From the NCBI GenBank assembly GCA_964543905.1, contig CAZIZO010000001.1, positions 411,553 to 475,552 of the forward strand: a DNA stretch of 64,000 bases. Reading direction: 5' to 3'. Of this stretch, positions 34,616 to 43,585 are shown piece after piece. The notes under the pieces were generated by a model that made no database searches, was not told the DNA's origin, and saw only the letters and a list, made by a program, of their open reading frames with translations. The stretch's first letter is position 1; every line of letters begins with the position of its first letter. This DNA comes from GCA-016699835 sp964543905. Its GTDB lineage: Bacteria; Planctomycetota; Phycisphaerae; Phycisphaerales; UBA1924. Position numbers and translations under genes: made by a program.

Positions 34616-35850
34616 TCCTCGTCCGCCTCTGCGTCCAGACCGTCCTCCTCGCCCTCACTCAAATCTGGGCCAATAAGGTCCGAGCCCTCCTCACCACCCT
34701 CGGCATCGTCATCGCCGTCGCCGCCGTTGTCTCCACCGTCGGCGCCGTCACCGGGCTCAAGCAGTTCGTCCTCAAGGAGTTCGAGTCCGTCGGCGCCAAC
34801 AAGGTCTGGATCTTCCCCCGCATGCCCCAGAACCAGCGCGAACGCTGGAACTTCCGCCAACTCCGCGTGAAATCCAACGAAGTCGAGGCGATCGAGCAGC
34901 AGGCGCCCTCCCTCGCCCGCCTCACGCCCGTCATGCAACTCAACCCCACCGTCCAATACCGCGACACCGTCCGCAACGCCGTCCTCGTCCAAGGCATCCG
35001 CCCCTCCTGGCACGATATCGAGCAGCGCTTCGTCACCAAGGGCCGACCCTTCAACCGCATCGACGAAGACGAGGGCCGCGCCGTCTGCCTCATCAACGAC
35101 AAGGGCGTCGAAGAGATGGGCATGCCCAACGACCCCACCGGCGACTTCATCCTCGTCGGTGGACGCCGCTTCATGGTCGTCGGCGTCGTCGAAACCAAGC
35201 AGGCCGCCGCCATGTTCGGGGGCGACGAGGCCCAAACCGAAATCTACATCCCCTTCCGCACCGGCGAAATGATGCGCCCCGAGCCCCGCATGTACGTCAT
35301 CGCCCAAACCCACAAGCCCGAACAGTTCGAAGACGCCAAGGAAGAAGTCCGCTACATCATGCGACGCCTGCGCGGCCTCGCGCCCAACGACCCCGACACC
35401 TTTGGCGTCGAGTCCATCGAGCAGGCCCGCGCCCAGTTCGGGAAGGTCGCCGCAGGCCTCACCATGGCCGTCGGTGGGCTCGTCGGGATCTCCCTCCTCG
35501 TCGGCGGCATCGGCATCATGAACATCATGCTCGTCTCCGTCAGCGAACGCACCCGCGAGATCGGCCTCCGCAAGGCCGTTGGCGCTCGCCCCGAAGTCAT
35601 CCTCATCCAGTTCCTCATCGAGGCCGTCACCCTCTGCCTCGTCGGTGGAGCCATCGGCCTCCTCCTCGGCCAACTCGCCGTCCTCGGCATGCGCCTCATC
35701 CCCAAAAGCCCCATGGAGGGCGCCGAGATCCCCGCCTGGGCCATCATCCTCGCCGTCGCCTTCTCCGCCGTCACCGGCGTCATCTTCGGCATGGGCCCCG
35801 CCATCAAAGCCGCTCGCCTCGACCCCATCGAAGCCCTCAGGCACGAGTAA
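34612..35850 (+). CDS. macB: MacB-type ABC exporter permease (FtsX fold)
   Basis: 412 residues. One N-terminal helix (LLTTLGIVIAVAAVVSTVGA), a large periplasmic MacB core (about 55-280) and three C-terminal helices (AVGGLVGISLLVGGIGIMNI; LIEAVTLCLVGGAIGLLLG; AWAIILAVAFSAVTGVIFGM) with the motif MLVSVSERTREIGLRKAVGA typical of MacB/FtsX permeases. The start overlaps the ATPase stop by 4 nt. Together with MacA and the TolC-like lipoprotein it should form a trans-envelope pump; the cargo (macrolides, lipids, peptides) cannot be deduced. Confidence 0.95.
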   Translation: MILVRLCVQTVLLALTQIWANKVRALLTTLGIVIAVAAVVSTVGAVTGLKQFVLKEFESVGANKVWIFPRMPQNQRERWNFRQLRVKSNEVEAIEQQAPSLARLTPVMQLNPTVQYRDTVRNAVLVQGIRPSWHDIEQRFVTKGRPFNRIDEDEGRAVCLINDKGVEEMGMPNDPTGDFILVGGRRFMVVGVVETKQAAAMFGGDEAQTEIYIPFRTGEMMRPEPRMYVIAQTHKPEQFEDAKEEVRYIMRRLRGLAPNDPDTFGVESIEQARAQFGKVAAGLTMAVGGLVGISLLVGGIGIMNIMLVSVSERTREIGLRKAVGARPEVILIQFLIEAVTLCLVGGAIGLLLGQLAVLGMRLIPKSPMEGAEIPAWAIILAVAFSAVTGVIFGMGPAIKAARLDPIEALRHE

Positions 35851-35913
35851 CTCACCCTCCCTGTGGAAGGGCAAGTACACGATCTTGTCTTATCGTTGCT
35901 TCACGATCGCACG

Positions 35914-37671
35914 ATGCCGCTCACCGCACCATTCGCCATGCCACACTCGTTTCTTTGTTCACATCGCAGTCGTGTGTCGCCCATCGCCGCGCTCCTTGCG
36001 AGCGCGACCCTCCTCGGCTGCGCCGACCACAACCCCTTCAAACTCCACGACCACGACCACGCCCGGAAGATCCCCGCCGAACGCCTCCGCGAACTCGTCG
36101 CCACCGATTTCGGCAACTACCGCAAGCCGCCCCAACCCCCACCCACGAGCGCCGACGCGAACGAGGCACGCGCACGCTTCGACAAACTCGAGACACTCGA
36201 CCTCACCCTCGAGCAGTGCCGCCAGAGCGCCCTCGAACACAACCTCGATCTCCGGGTCGCCCTCATCGACCCCACCATCGCCAGCGAGCGCATCTCCCAG
36301 GAAGAAGCACGCTTCGAATCCGCCTTCACCTTCCGCTCCGGGTGGAACGAGTTCGATACCCCCACCGCCAGCCAACTCTCCTCCGGCAAATCCCAACAGC
36401 AGTTCATCGAACCCGGCGTCCGCGTCCCCCTCATCACCGGCGGCACCGCCAACATCACCCTCCCCGTCAACCGCAACAAGAACGACAACTCCTTCTCCAC
36501 CCTCAACCCCTCCTACACCTCCGACCTCCAGTTCTCCCTCAGCCACAACCTCCTCCGCGGCGCGGGCCGCCGCGCCAACACCGCCGCCCTCCGCATCGCC
36601 GGCTACAACCAGCAGGTCAGCGAATCCCAAACCAAACTCGAGGTCATCCGCCAACTCGCCGCCGCCGACCGTGCCTATTGGCGCCTCTACCAGGCCCGAC
36701 GCGAACTCGAAGTCCGACAGCAGCAGTACGAACTCGCGAGCGACCAACTCGCCCGCGCCGAACGCCGCGTCCGCGGCGGCGCCGCCGCCGACATCGAGAT
36801 CGTCCGCGCCCAGGCCGGCCTCGCCGATCGCCTCGAAGCCATCATCATCGCCCAGAACAACGTCCTCGATCAGCAGCGCGTCCTCAAGCGCATCATCAAC
36901 ACGCCCGGGCTCACCATGGACACCCAGACCATGGTCTCTCCCACCACCCCGCCCGACCCCGTCGAATACCTCTTCGACCGTTCCGCCCTCACCCAGGTCG
37001 CGCTCGACAACCGCATGGAGATGCTCGAACTCGAACTCCGACTCGCCGCCGACGCCGCCCAGATCGCCCTCAGCAAAGACCAAGCCCTCCCACTCCTCAC
37101 CCTCGACTACACCTACCGCATCAACGGCCTGGGCGCCTCCTCCCAGGACTCCTTCCGCATGCTCGAACGCAACAAGTTCGAGGATTGGCAACTCGGCCTC
37201 AACGCCGAAGTGCCCCTGGGCAACGAGGCCGCTCGCTCCCGCGTCCGCGAAGCCATCCTCTCCCGCATGCAACGCCTCGGCACACGCGAGGCCCGCGCCG
37301 CCGCCATCACCCAGGAAGTCCTCAGCGCCATGGACGCCATCGACGCCGGCTGGCAACGCATCCTCGCCGCTCGTCAATCCGTCATCCTCAACACCCGCAC
37401 CCTCCAAGCCGAGCAACGCCAGTTCGAGGTCGGCAACTCCACCAGCACCAACGTCCTCGACGCCGCCACTCGCCTCGCCGAGGCCCAGTCCGCCGAGATC
37501 CGCGCCCTGACCGACTACCAGATCTCCCAAGTCGACCTCGCCTTCGCCACCGGCACCCTCATGGGCGCGGGAAAGGTCCGCTGGGAGCCCGCAAGCAAAC
37601 CGAGCCACCAAGAGCCAACGCCGGCAGAAGAACTCCCCAGCGTGCCCACCGCCACAAACGCAGGCCAGTGA
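35914..37671 (+). CDS. TolC-like outer-membrane efflux lipoprotein
   Basis: 585 residues from the ATG at 35914 (alternative ATG at 35938; neither has a clear ribosome site). The N-terminus has a lipobox, ALLASATLLGC, so it is predicted to be a lipidated outer-membrane factor like OprM. Two OEP repeats of long helices (DLTLEQCRQSALEHNLDLRV; YRLYQARREL-like WRLYQARRELEVRQQQYEL; ERRVRGGAAADIEIVRAQAG; FEVGNSTSTNVLDAATRLAE) form the alpha-barrel, with membrane strands between. It completes a MacA-MacB-OMF operon, 63 nt after the permease. Convergent with glyQS (93 nt). Confidence 0.92.
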   Translation: MPLTAPFAMPHSFLCSHRSRVSPIAALLASATLLGCADHNPFKLHDHDHARKIPAERLRELVATDFGNYRKPPQPPPTSADANEARARFDKLETLDLTLEQCRQSALEHNLDLRVALIDPTIASERISQEEARFESAFTFRSGWNEFDTPTASQLSSGKSQQQFIEPGVRVPLITGGTANITLPVNRNKNDNSFSTLNPSYTSDLQFSLSHNLLRGAGRRANTAALRIAGYNQQVSESQTKLEVIRQLAAADRAYWRLYQARRELEVRQQQYELASDQLARAERRVRGGAAADIEIVRAQAGLADRLEAIIIAQNNVLDQQRVLKRIINTPGLTMDTQTMVSPTTPPDPVEYLFDRSALTQVALDNRMEMLELELRLAADAAQIALSKDQALPLLTLDYTYRINGLGASSQDSFRMLERNKFEDWQLGLNAEVPLGNEAARSRVREAILSRMQRLGTREARAAAITQEVLSAMDAIDAGWQRILAARQSVILNTRTLQAEQRQFEVGNSTSTNVLDAATRLAEAQSAEIRALTDYQISQVDLAFATGTLMGAGKVRWEPASKPSHQEPTPAEELPSVPTATNAGQ

Positions 37672-37764
37672 TCGACGATATATGCTCCCACTTCTTGTGG
37701 GGTGTGTCTCCCACCCGCCTCGACATCTTCTTCATTCGGCCGGCGGTTCGACCCGAAACTCGCC

Positions 37765-39339
37765 TCACGCCCCCACCTTCTCCGCGAGGAATCCGGCCAC
37801 CTTATCAATCCCCACGCGCGTCTGCGTGCCCGTATCTCGATCCCGCAGCGTCACCGTCTGCGTCCCCGCCGTCTCGCCGTCGATCGTGAAGCAGAACGGG
37901 CACCCGGCCTCGTCCATGCGGGCGTACCGCTTCCCGATGCTCTGCTTCTCGTCCATCTCGATCGTGCCCAGGCGCCAGAACTTGCTCGTGAGTTCCGCGT
38001 GCAACTTCTCCGCGATCTCCGGCATCCCGTCCTTCGCCACCAGCGGGAACACCGCCGCCTTCACAGGCGCAAGCCGCGGGTGCAACTTCAAAAACTCCGG
38101 GCTCGCACGCGACTCGTCCTTCGTGTACGCCTCGCACAGGAGCGCCAGCACCCCGCGATCGAGGCCCGCCGCCGGCTCGATGCAGTGCGGCAGATACCGC
38201 TCGCCGCGCCGCCCGCCGTTGGGCAAGATCTCGCCTCGCTCCGTGTCGTTGAACTCCATCTTCGCGCCGCTGTGCTTCTGATGCTGCGTCAGGTCGTAGT
38301 TCCCGCGGTGGGCGATGCCTTCGAGTTCGCCGTACCCCGGCGCGGTGAAGGGGAAGCGATACTCGACGTCGCTCGTGCCGCAGGAATAGTGCGAGAGTTC
38401 GTCCTTGTCGTGCTCGCGGAGGATGAGGTTGTCGCCCGCGAGGCCGATCGACTTCCACCACTCCATGCGGAAATCACGCCAGAACTTATACCACTCCTGC
38501 GACTCGTCCGGATGGCAGAAGAACTCCAACTCGGCCTGCTCAAACTCGCGCGAGCGGAACGTGAAGTTGCGCGGCGTGACCTCGTTGCGGAAACTCTTGC
38601 CCGTGTTCCCGATGCCAAACGGCATCTTCACGCGCGTCGTGTCGGCCACGTTCTTGAACTGGACGAAGATGCCCTGGGCCGTCTCGGGGCGCAAGTATGC
38701 CTTGTTCGCCTCATCCCGGATCGCTCCGGGAATGGTGTCGAACATCAGATTGAACATACGAGGCTCGGTGAGCGTGCCCGGCTTCTCCGCATCGGGCCCG
38801 ATGACGCGCGCCCAAGGCTGCGGGATGGACGACAGCGCCACGCTCCTGATCTCGCCAAAGGTCTTCTCGGCCTTCTTGCGTTGCTTCGCCTCGCTCGGTT
38901 GATCGCTCACATAGGCAAACACCGGCTTGTCGCCCGGCTCCCCGTTCGCCGGCACAAACACTTGGACATGGTCGTATCGATACCGCCCCTTGGTCTCCTT
39001 GCAATCGACCATCGGGTCATTGAACCCCGCGACGTGCCCGCTCGCCTCCCACACCTTCGGGTGCTGGATGATGCACGTCTCCACCGGCACGCACCGCACC
39101 GCCTGCCCGTTCGGCCCGTTCCGCCCCCAGCACGGCCTCAAAATCATGTCCTGCCACCACGCGTCCCGCAGATTCTTCTTCAACTGCGCGCCCAGCGGCC
39201 CGTAATCCCAAAAGCCGTTGATCCCGCCGTAGATTTCGGAGGCCTGGTAGATGAACCCGCGCCGCTTGCACAACGCCATGATGGCGTCCATCGACTTGGC
39301 GGGCGTGGCGGGCGATCCGGCTGGAGTGGGCGTCGTCAT
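37765..39339 (-). CDS. glyQS: Glycyl-tRNA synthetase, single-chain (dimeric) type
   Basis: Class II synthetase charging tRNA-Gly, 524 residues, of the eukaryote/archaea/Gram-positive alpha2 type rather than the alpha2beta2 GlyQ-GlyS type. Motif 1 region YGGINGFWDYGPLGAQLK, motif 2 GKSFRNEVTPRNFTFRSREF, YSCGTSDVEYRFPF, motif 3 EPAAGLDRGVLALL, and a C-terminal anticodon-binding domain (about 420-524). ATG at 39339. No other synthetase subunit is adjacent. It is divergent from the LEA-like lipoprotein gene. Confidence 0.97.
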   Translation of the reverse strand: MTTPTPAGSPATPAKSMDAIMALCKRRGFIYQASEIYGGINGFWDYGPLGAQLKKNLRDAWWQDMILRPCWGRNGPNGQAVRCVPVETCIIQHPKVWEASGHVAGFNDPMVDCKETKGRYRYDHVQVFVPANGEPGDKPVFAYVSDQPSEAKQRKKAEKTFGEIRSVALSSIPQPWARVIGPDAEKPGTLTEPRMFNLMFDTIPGAIRDEANKAYLRPETAQGIFVQFKNVADTTRVKMPFGIGNTGKSFRNEVTPRNFTFRSREFEQAELEFFCHPDESQEWYKFWRDFRMEWWKSIGLAGDNLILREHDKDELSHYSCGTSDVEYRFPFTAPGYGELEGIAHRGNYDLTQHQKHSGAKMEFNDTERGEILPNGGRRGERYLPHCIEPAAGLDRGVLALLCEAYTKDESRASPEFLKLHPRLAPVKAAVFPLVAKDGMPEIAEKLHAELTSKFWRLGTIEMDEKQSIGKRYARMDEAGCPFCFTIDGETAGTQTVTLRDRDTGTQTRVGIDKVAGFLAEKVGA

Positions 39340-39427
39340 AAGGGGCGGATGGTAGGAGAAACGCGTGACCGTCGGGGCGCGCCTAGACTTCTTGTCGGAT
39401 TATCGGAAGCAAACGAAAGGCGAACAA

Positions 39428-40033
39428 ATGAACACAAAGATGATCGTTGCGTTGGTTGGTTCCGCGGCCCTGGCCCTCGGCGGGTGCGAAGAAAAGAAAG
39501 ACGGCTCCTCGGCCACTAAGAGCGTCACCGGCGCGATCAAGGATGCCGGCAAGGGTGTCACTGATGCCGCCAAGGACGTGGGCAAGGCTGCCGCCGACAA
39601 GGCCGCCGACACCACCAAGAAGGCCAGCGAAACCGTCAAGGAAGGCGCCGAGAAGGCCAAGGAAGCCGTGAAGGACGGCGCGGACAAGGCCACCGCCGCC
39701 GCCGGCGAGATGCTCGCCAAGGCCAAGGACTGGGGCAACGGCTACACCGAGCAACTCGGCGCCCTCGCCACCAAACTCGAAGGCATCAAGACCAAGGACG
39801 ACGCCACCAAGGCCCTCCCCGAGATCAAGCCCATCATGGACAAGGTCAACGGCTTCATCGAAAACCTCAACAAACTCTCCCCCGAAATGAAGACCTCGCT
39901 GATGGGCGACTGGAAGGCCAAACTCGATCCCATCGTCACCAAGTTCCAAGCCCAACTCGACCGCCTCATGAAGGACGATGGCATCAAGAGCGTCCTCGGC
40001 GACACCTTCAAGAACTTCAAGTTGTTCCAGTGA
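39428..40033 (+). CDS. LEA-like repetitive lipoprotein
   Basis: 201 residues from the ATG at 39428 (AAAGG 7 nt upstream). Signal peptide with lipobox ALALGGC (Cys at about 20). Residues about 30-105 are Lys/Ala/Asp/Glu-rich helical repeats of roughly 11 residues (AADKAADTTKKASETVKEGA; EKAKEAVKDGADKATAAAG), resembling group-3 LEA or apolipoprotein-like amphipathic repeats. The C-terminal 90 residues are helical and less repetitive. Probably anchored in a membrane facing the periplasm; a stress or desiccation role is inference only. The gene is followed by an intrinsic terminator at 40136. Confidence 0.82.
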   Translation: MNTKMIVALVGSAALALGGCEEKKDGSSATKSVTGAIKDAGKGVTDAAKDVGKAAADKAADTTKKASETVKEGAEKAKEAVKDGADKATAAAGEMLAKAKDWGNGYTEQLGALATKLEGIKTKDDATKALPEIKPIMDKVNGFIENLNKLSPEMKTSLMGDWKAKLDPIVTKFQAQLDRLMKDDGIKSVLGDTFKNFKLFQ

Positions 40034-40135
40034 TCGTTCCTCGCGCTACATGACCTCGTGGGGCGGGTGTCCCACCCGTCTCTCTTCGCGTTTACTGCTT
40101 CTTCGTCCTTCCCATGCACGCTCCAGCGACAGGAC

Positions 40136-40164
40136 AAACCCCGGGCGTAGGCCCGGGGTTTTTT
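40136..40164 (+). terminator. Intrinsic terminator after the LEA-like gene
   Basis: Stem CCCCGGGC (40139-40146), loop GTAG, stem GCCCGGGG (40151-40158), flanked by AAA and six T (40159-40164). Strong rho-independent terminator, 20 nt before the next start, so TVP38 must have its own promoter or rely on read-through. Confidence 0.88.
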
Positions 40165-40184
40165 CGGCGCTCCTACTCTCTCCC

Positions 40185-40958
40185 GTGCCCGAATCCACCA
40201 GTCCAACACCTCCCTCGCAGGAAACCGCCAGCGACATCGTCAAGCGCCTTGGCCCGACGAGCGTCCTCGCCGCTGTCGCCGCATTCTTGCCGCCCCTTGG
40301 CTCCATCGTTCTCTTCTGGAACATCAACGCCGTCGGCACGTGGCTCCGCGAACACACCAGCGGCGCGGCCGTCTACATCACCGGCTTCGCCATCCTCGCC
40401 GGCCTCGCCTTCCTTCCCACCTACGCCTCCGCCATCCTCGGCGGTTGGGCCTTCGGCTTTGCCACCGGCTTCCCCGCCGCCATGGGCGGCTTCCTCGGCG
40501 GCTCCCTCATCGGCTACAGCGTCGCCCGCCCCACCGCCGGCGAACGCGTCGAAAAACTCATCGCCGATCACCCCAAGTGGAAGGCCGTCCGCGATGCCCT
40601 CGTCCGCGGAAACCCGCTCAAAACCCTCGGCATCGTCACCCTCCTCCGCGTCCCACCCAACTCCCCCTTCGCCGTCACCAACCTCGTCCTCGCCAGTGTC
40701 CGCGTCCCGCTCTGGATCTACAGCCTCGGCACGCTCGTCGGCATGGCGCCGCGAACCGCCGCCGTCGTCTTCCTCGCCTCCAAACTCCAGAACATGGCCG
40801 CGAAAAACGCCGCCGAAGAGGCCGCCAAACAGCAGCCCTGGTGGGTCTTCGCCCTCGGCATCGCCGTCACCATCATCGTCCTGGGCATCCTCGGCCTAAT
40901 CGCCAACCACGCGATCAAGCGTGCCACCGCCGCACCTGCCGCGACCACCGCCCCCTGA
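40185..40958 (+). CDS. TVP38/TMEM64 (DedA-like) family membrane protein
   Basis: 257-residue membrane protein from the GTG at 40185. About five hydrophobic segments: SVLAAVAAFLPPLGSIVLFW, YITGFAILAGLAFLPTYASA, the family core GGWAFGFATGFPAAMGGFLG and SLIGYSVAR, TLLRVPPNSPFAVTNLVLAS, and a C-terminal helix (VFALGIAVTIIVLGILGLIA). The core matches SNARE-associated PF09335. Family members are implicated in lipid or membrane transport. It ends 3 nt from the convergent anti-sigma gene. The GTG choice rests on conservation of the following membrane part; upstream frame is open. Confidence 0.88.
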   Translation: MPESTSPTPPSQETASDIVKRLGPTSVLAAVAAFLPPLGSIVLFWNINAVGTWLREHTSGAAVYITGFAILAGLAFLPTYASAILGGWAFGFATGFPAAMGGFLGGSLIGYSVARPTAGERVEKLIADHPKWKAVRDALVRGNPLKTLGIVTLLRVPPNSPFAVTNLVLASVRVPLWIYSLGTLVGMAPRTAAVVFLASKLQNMAAKNAAEEAAKQQPWWVFALGIAVTIIVLGILGLIANHAIKRATAAPAATTAP

Positions 40959-40961
40959 TCC

Positions 40962-41768
40962 TCACTTGATCGTCGCGATGCACACGCGACGCGTCACGTC
41001 CGACACCGCGTTCCCGCCCGGAGGTTCGATCGTCACCGCAAAGGCCGCCGCGCCCTGTATCGGCAGGCTCGCATCGATCTTCACAATGCACTCCTTCGCA
41101 CCCCGGCACGCGTCAAACACGCCCCCGGAAACACGCTGCGAGAAACCCCGCTTGTCCACGATCCACAGTTGATACTGCTCCTTGCCCGGGTCGTTCGCCG
41201 GCAAGCCCACAAACCGCATATACCCGTCCTGCGCCCCCTCGTTCCACACCACGTCCCCTTGCACACCCGTGATCTCGGGGGCCTTCGATTCCAGCGCAAA
41301 GTCGCTCCACGACGCCGTCACCGAGCCCTTCATCGCCAGGAACCGCGCACGCTCTTGCGCCGGGTTGAAGCCCGCCGAGCCACCCGTCCAAGGCTTCCAC
41401 GCCGCCACCGCGAGCGCCAGCGAGGCCGCCGCCACCAGCCACGGGAACCACCTCGCGCCCGTCCCCACCGTGCCCGCCGACGATCGGAAATCAACCTTCG
41501 CCACCACGTCCGCGGTCGCGTGCATCGCGTCCGCCCGCGCCTCCAACTTCCGACGCAAGGCCTCCGGCATCGCCGACACGCCCTCCGACCGCACCATCGC
41601 CACGCTCGCCATCGCCGCCGCCAACTCGTACGTCCGATCGTCTTCCATCCCCGCCGCCGACATCATCGCGTCGAGTTCCTGTGACTCCACGTCCGAGAGA
41701 CCGCCCAACGCCCGCTCGGCCAGCAACTCGTGCAGCCTCGGATTCTCCGGGAGCATGTCGCGACTCAT
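40962..41768 (-). CDS. rskA: RskA-type anti-sigma factor
   Basis: 268 residues. The N-terminal cytoplasmic anti-sigma domain (ENPRLHELLAERALGGLSDV) is the RskA type without zinc ligands. One membrane helix near 108-125 (WFPWLVAAASLALAVAAW) and a periplasmic anti-sigma-K domain (GVQGDVVWNEGAQDGYMRFV; DPGKEQYQLWIVDKRGFSQ) follow. It should hold the ECF sigma factor inactive until regulated proteolysis. The start overlaps the sigma stop by 4 nt (ATGA). Its opposite end is 3 nt from TVP38. Confidence 0.93.
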   Translation of the reverse strand: MSRDMLPENPRLHELLAERALGGLSDVESQELDAMMSAAGMEDDRTYELAAAMASVAMVRSEGVSAMPEALRRKLEARADAMHATADVVAKVDFRSSAGTVGTGARWFPWLVAAASLALAVAAWKPWTGGSAGFNPAQERARFLAMKGSVTASWSDFALESKAPEITGVQGDVVWNEGAQDGYMRFVGLPANDPGKEQYQLWIVDKRGFSQRVSGGVFDACRGAKECIVKIDASLPIQGAAAFAVTIEPPGGNAVSDVTRRVCIATIK

Positions 41769-42364
41769 GCCGCACCTCCCTCGGACAGCGTCCCTTTCCC
41801 CATGCCCAGCAACTCCCGCAATCGAATCAACCCTCGCCTCGCGTGCGTCTTCACCGTGCCCAGGGGCAGGCCCAACGCCTTCGAGATCGACTCGTGCGAC
41901 AGCCCGCGATGCAGCGACAACCTCAACACCCGCTGCTGGTCCGGCGAAAGTTCATCCAGCGCCCGCTCCGCCTGCGCCGCTTCTTCGCTCCCGCCCAGCG
42001 ACGAACCCCGTGACCCCGCCTCCCGCCACGACTCGCTCGACACGTCCAAGACCCCCGCATCCTCGACCAGCGCCACCCGCCCGCTCCGCGCCAACTGCCG
42101 TCGCCGGTCGATGATCCGCCGACGCGCCAGCATCGCCACAAACCCCGCCTCCGGCGCGATCGTCGCGTCAAACCGCTCCGCGCTCTTCCACAGGTCCACG
42201 AACACCTCTTGCACCACGTCCTCAGCGTCCGATCCCTTGAGCCCATACCGCGACGCCAGCGACCACACCAGGCCTCCATACCGCGTGATGCACTCCCGCA
42301 CCGCCGCCGAGTCCCCCCGCGCCACGCGAGGCAGAAGGTCGCTCCCCATGCTCGTGCTCGCCAT
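41765..42364 (-). CDS. sigK: ECF sigma factor, SigK-like
   Basis: 199 residues from the ATG at 42362-42364 (an ATG five codons later is also possible). Region 2 (LVWSLASRYGLKGSDAEDVV, EVFVDLWKSAERFD) and region 4 (LDELSPDQQRVLRLSLHRGL; GLPLGTVKTHARRGLIRLRE) are intact; the region 4 text is close to the SigK-group. It directs RNA polymerase to a stress regulon that I infer includes the fasciclin gene upstream. It is coupled to rskA by ATGA. The open frame beyond 42364 is unrelated. The gene-symbol match is by family, not proven orthology. Confidence 0.92.
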   Translation of the reverse strand: MASTSMGSDLLPRVARGDSAAVRECITRYGGLVWSLASRYGLKGSDAEDVVQEVFVDLWKSAERFDATIAPEAGFVAMLARRRIIDRRRQLARSGRVALVEDAGVLDVSSESWREAGSRGSSLGGSEEAAQAERALDELSPDQQRVLRLSLHRGLSHESISKALGLPLGTVKTHARRGLIRLRELLGMGKGTLSEGGAA

Positions 42365-42658
42365 CCTCGTCACACGCGCTCCCACACGCCTCGAAGGTGC
42401 CTCCGTCCGTCGGACGCCCCAACGTCGGGCTCGCTCATGATACACCTGCTGGATATGCATGACTCGCATCCGCGATCGCCCATGCTCCCGTCCGCCCGCC
42501 TTGTGACGCTGCGTGCGCACCCTGGCTGTTCGTTGCTGACATCGCTCTGGATTTCGCCGTCCACACACACCCCGCCCGTTCCCCCTGACAACAAAGCCGA
42601 GCGGCCCATCGCTGGACCGCCCGACGCAACACAATGAGTTTCGTCGCCGCCCACCAGG
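42365..42658. other. Intergenic region between fasciclin and sigma genes
   Basis: 294 nt without a gene. On the minus strand a 7-bp hairpin (GCGGTCC, loop, GGGCCGC) follows the fasciclin stop but lacks a T-run. A GGAAC (plus-strand GTTCC, 42578-42582) resembles ECF -35 elements, but no matching -10 was found. The sigma gene may therefore have its own promoter here. Confidence 0.35.
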
Positions 42659-43585
42659 TCACTTCTTCGGGAGGATCACCGTGTCGATCACGTGGATCAC
42701 CCCGTTGCTCGCATCCAGGTCCGCCGTCGTCACCGTCGCGTTCTCCACCATCACCTTCCCGGCCGACGACTGCGTCGTGACGTTCGTGCCCTGCAGCGTC
42801 GCCACGCTGGCCCCCTTCGCCGCCGCCGCCGAGTACACACGTCCCGACACCACGTGGTACTTCAGGATCCCCGCGAGTTGGTCCTTGTTCTCGGGCTTGA
42901 GCAGCGAATCCACCGTCTCCTTCGGCAACTTCGCGAACGCCTCATCCGTCGGCGCAAAGACCGTGAACGGACCCTTCCCCTTCAACGCCTCGACCAGGTC
43001 CGCCTTCCCCAGCAGCATCGCCAGCGTCTTGAAGTGGCCCGCGCCCACCGCCGTGTCCACGATGTCCTTCTCCGCCGGCAGCATCACCGTGTCGATCACG
43101 TGGATCACCCCGTTGCTCGCCATCAGGTCCGTCTTCGTCACGTTCGCCTTGTCCGCCTTCACCTTCCCGTCCTTCACAACGAGGTCGATCGCCTGCCCCA
43201 AAAGGGTGGTCGCCGGCATCGTCTTCACGTCCTTTGCCAGCACCTGCCCGGACACCACGTGGTACTTCAGGATGTTCGCCAACTTCTCCTTGTTCTCCGG
43301 CTTGAGCAGCGTCTCCAGCGTGCCCTTCGGCAACTTCGCGAACGCCTCATCCGTCGGCGCGAACACCGTGAACGGGCCCTTCCCGCCCAGCGCCTCCGCC
43401 AGCCCCGCCGCCTTGATCGCCGCCGTCAACGTCTTGAAGTTCTCCGAACCCGCCGCCGTCTCCACGATCGTCCCCGGCGCATGGGCCATCTCGCTCGACG
43501 CCGCGCAGGCCGTCCCTCCGCCGCCCAACGCCATCCCCGACGCCCCAGCGATCCCGATCAGACTCGCCATCATCCACGTCTTCAT
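42659..43585 (-). CDS. Secreted protein with two fasciclin (FAS1) domains
   Basis: 308 residues from the ATG at 43585 (an ATG at 43594 adds three). Signal peptide (MMASLIGIAGASGMALGGG), then two FAS1 domains, about 35-168 and 172-308. Each has H1-like FTVFAPTDEAFAKLP, LKYHVVSGQV / LKYHVVSGRV and H2-like NGVIHVIDTVMLP / NGVIHVIDTVILP. FAS1 domains mediate adhesion or matrix binding. The gene lies upstream of and in line with an ECF sigma factor and RskA, as in mycobacterial SigK-RskA loci that control MPT70/MPT83, which are also FAS1 proteins. A possible ECF -35 GGAAC lies upstream (43627-43631, minus). Confidence 0.93.
   Translation of the reverse strand: MKTWMMASLIGIAGASGMALGGGGTACAASSEMAHAPGTIVETAAGSENFKTLTAAIKAAGLAEALGGKGPFTVFAPTDEAFAKLPKGTLETLLKPENKEKLANILKYHVVSGQVLAKDVKTMPATTLLGQAIDLVVKDGKVKADKANVTKTDLMASNGVIHVIDTVMLPAEKDIVDTAVGAGHFKTLAMLLGKADLVEALKGKGPFTVFAPTDEAFAKLPKETVDSLLKPENKDQLAGILKYHVVSGRVYSAAAAKGASVATLQGTNVTTQSSAGKVMVENATVTTADLDASNGVIHVIDTVILPKK

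Noticed and set aside
39399..39427. Minus-strand GATAAT with a 17-nt spaced TTGTTC as a promoter for glyQS
   Set aside because: The -35 matches only three of six bases and the box overlaps the ribosome site of the divergent gene; too weak to list as a feature.
42608..42640. Hairpin after the fasciclin stop as a terminator
   Set aside because: Seven pairs including a G-U, and no T-run follows; it may be chance in GC-rich DNA.
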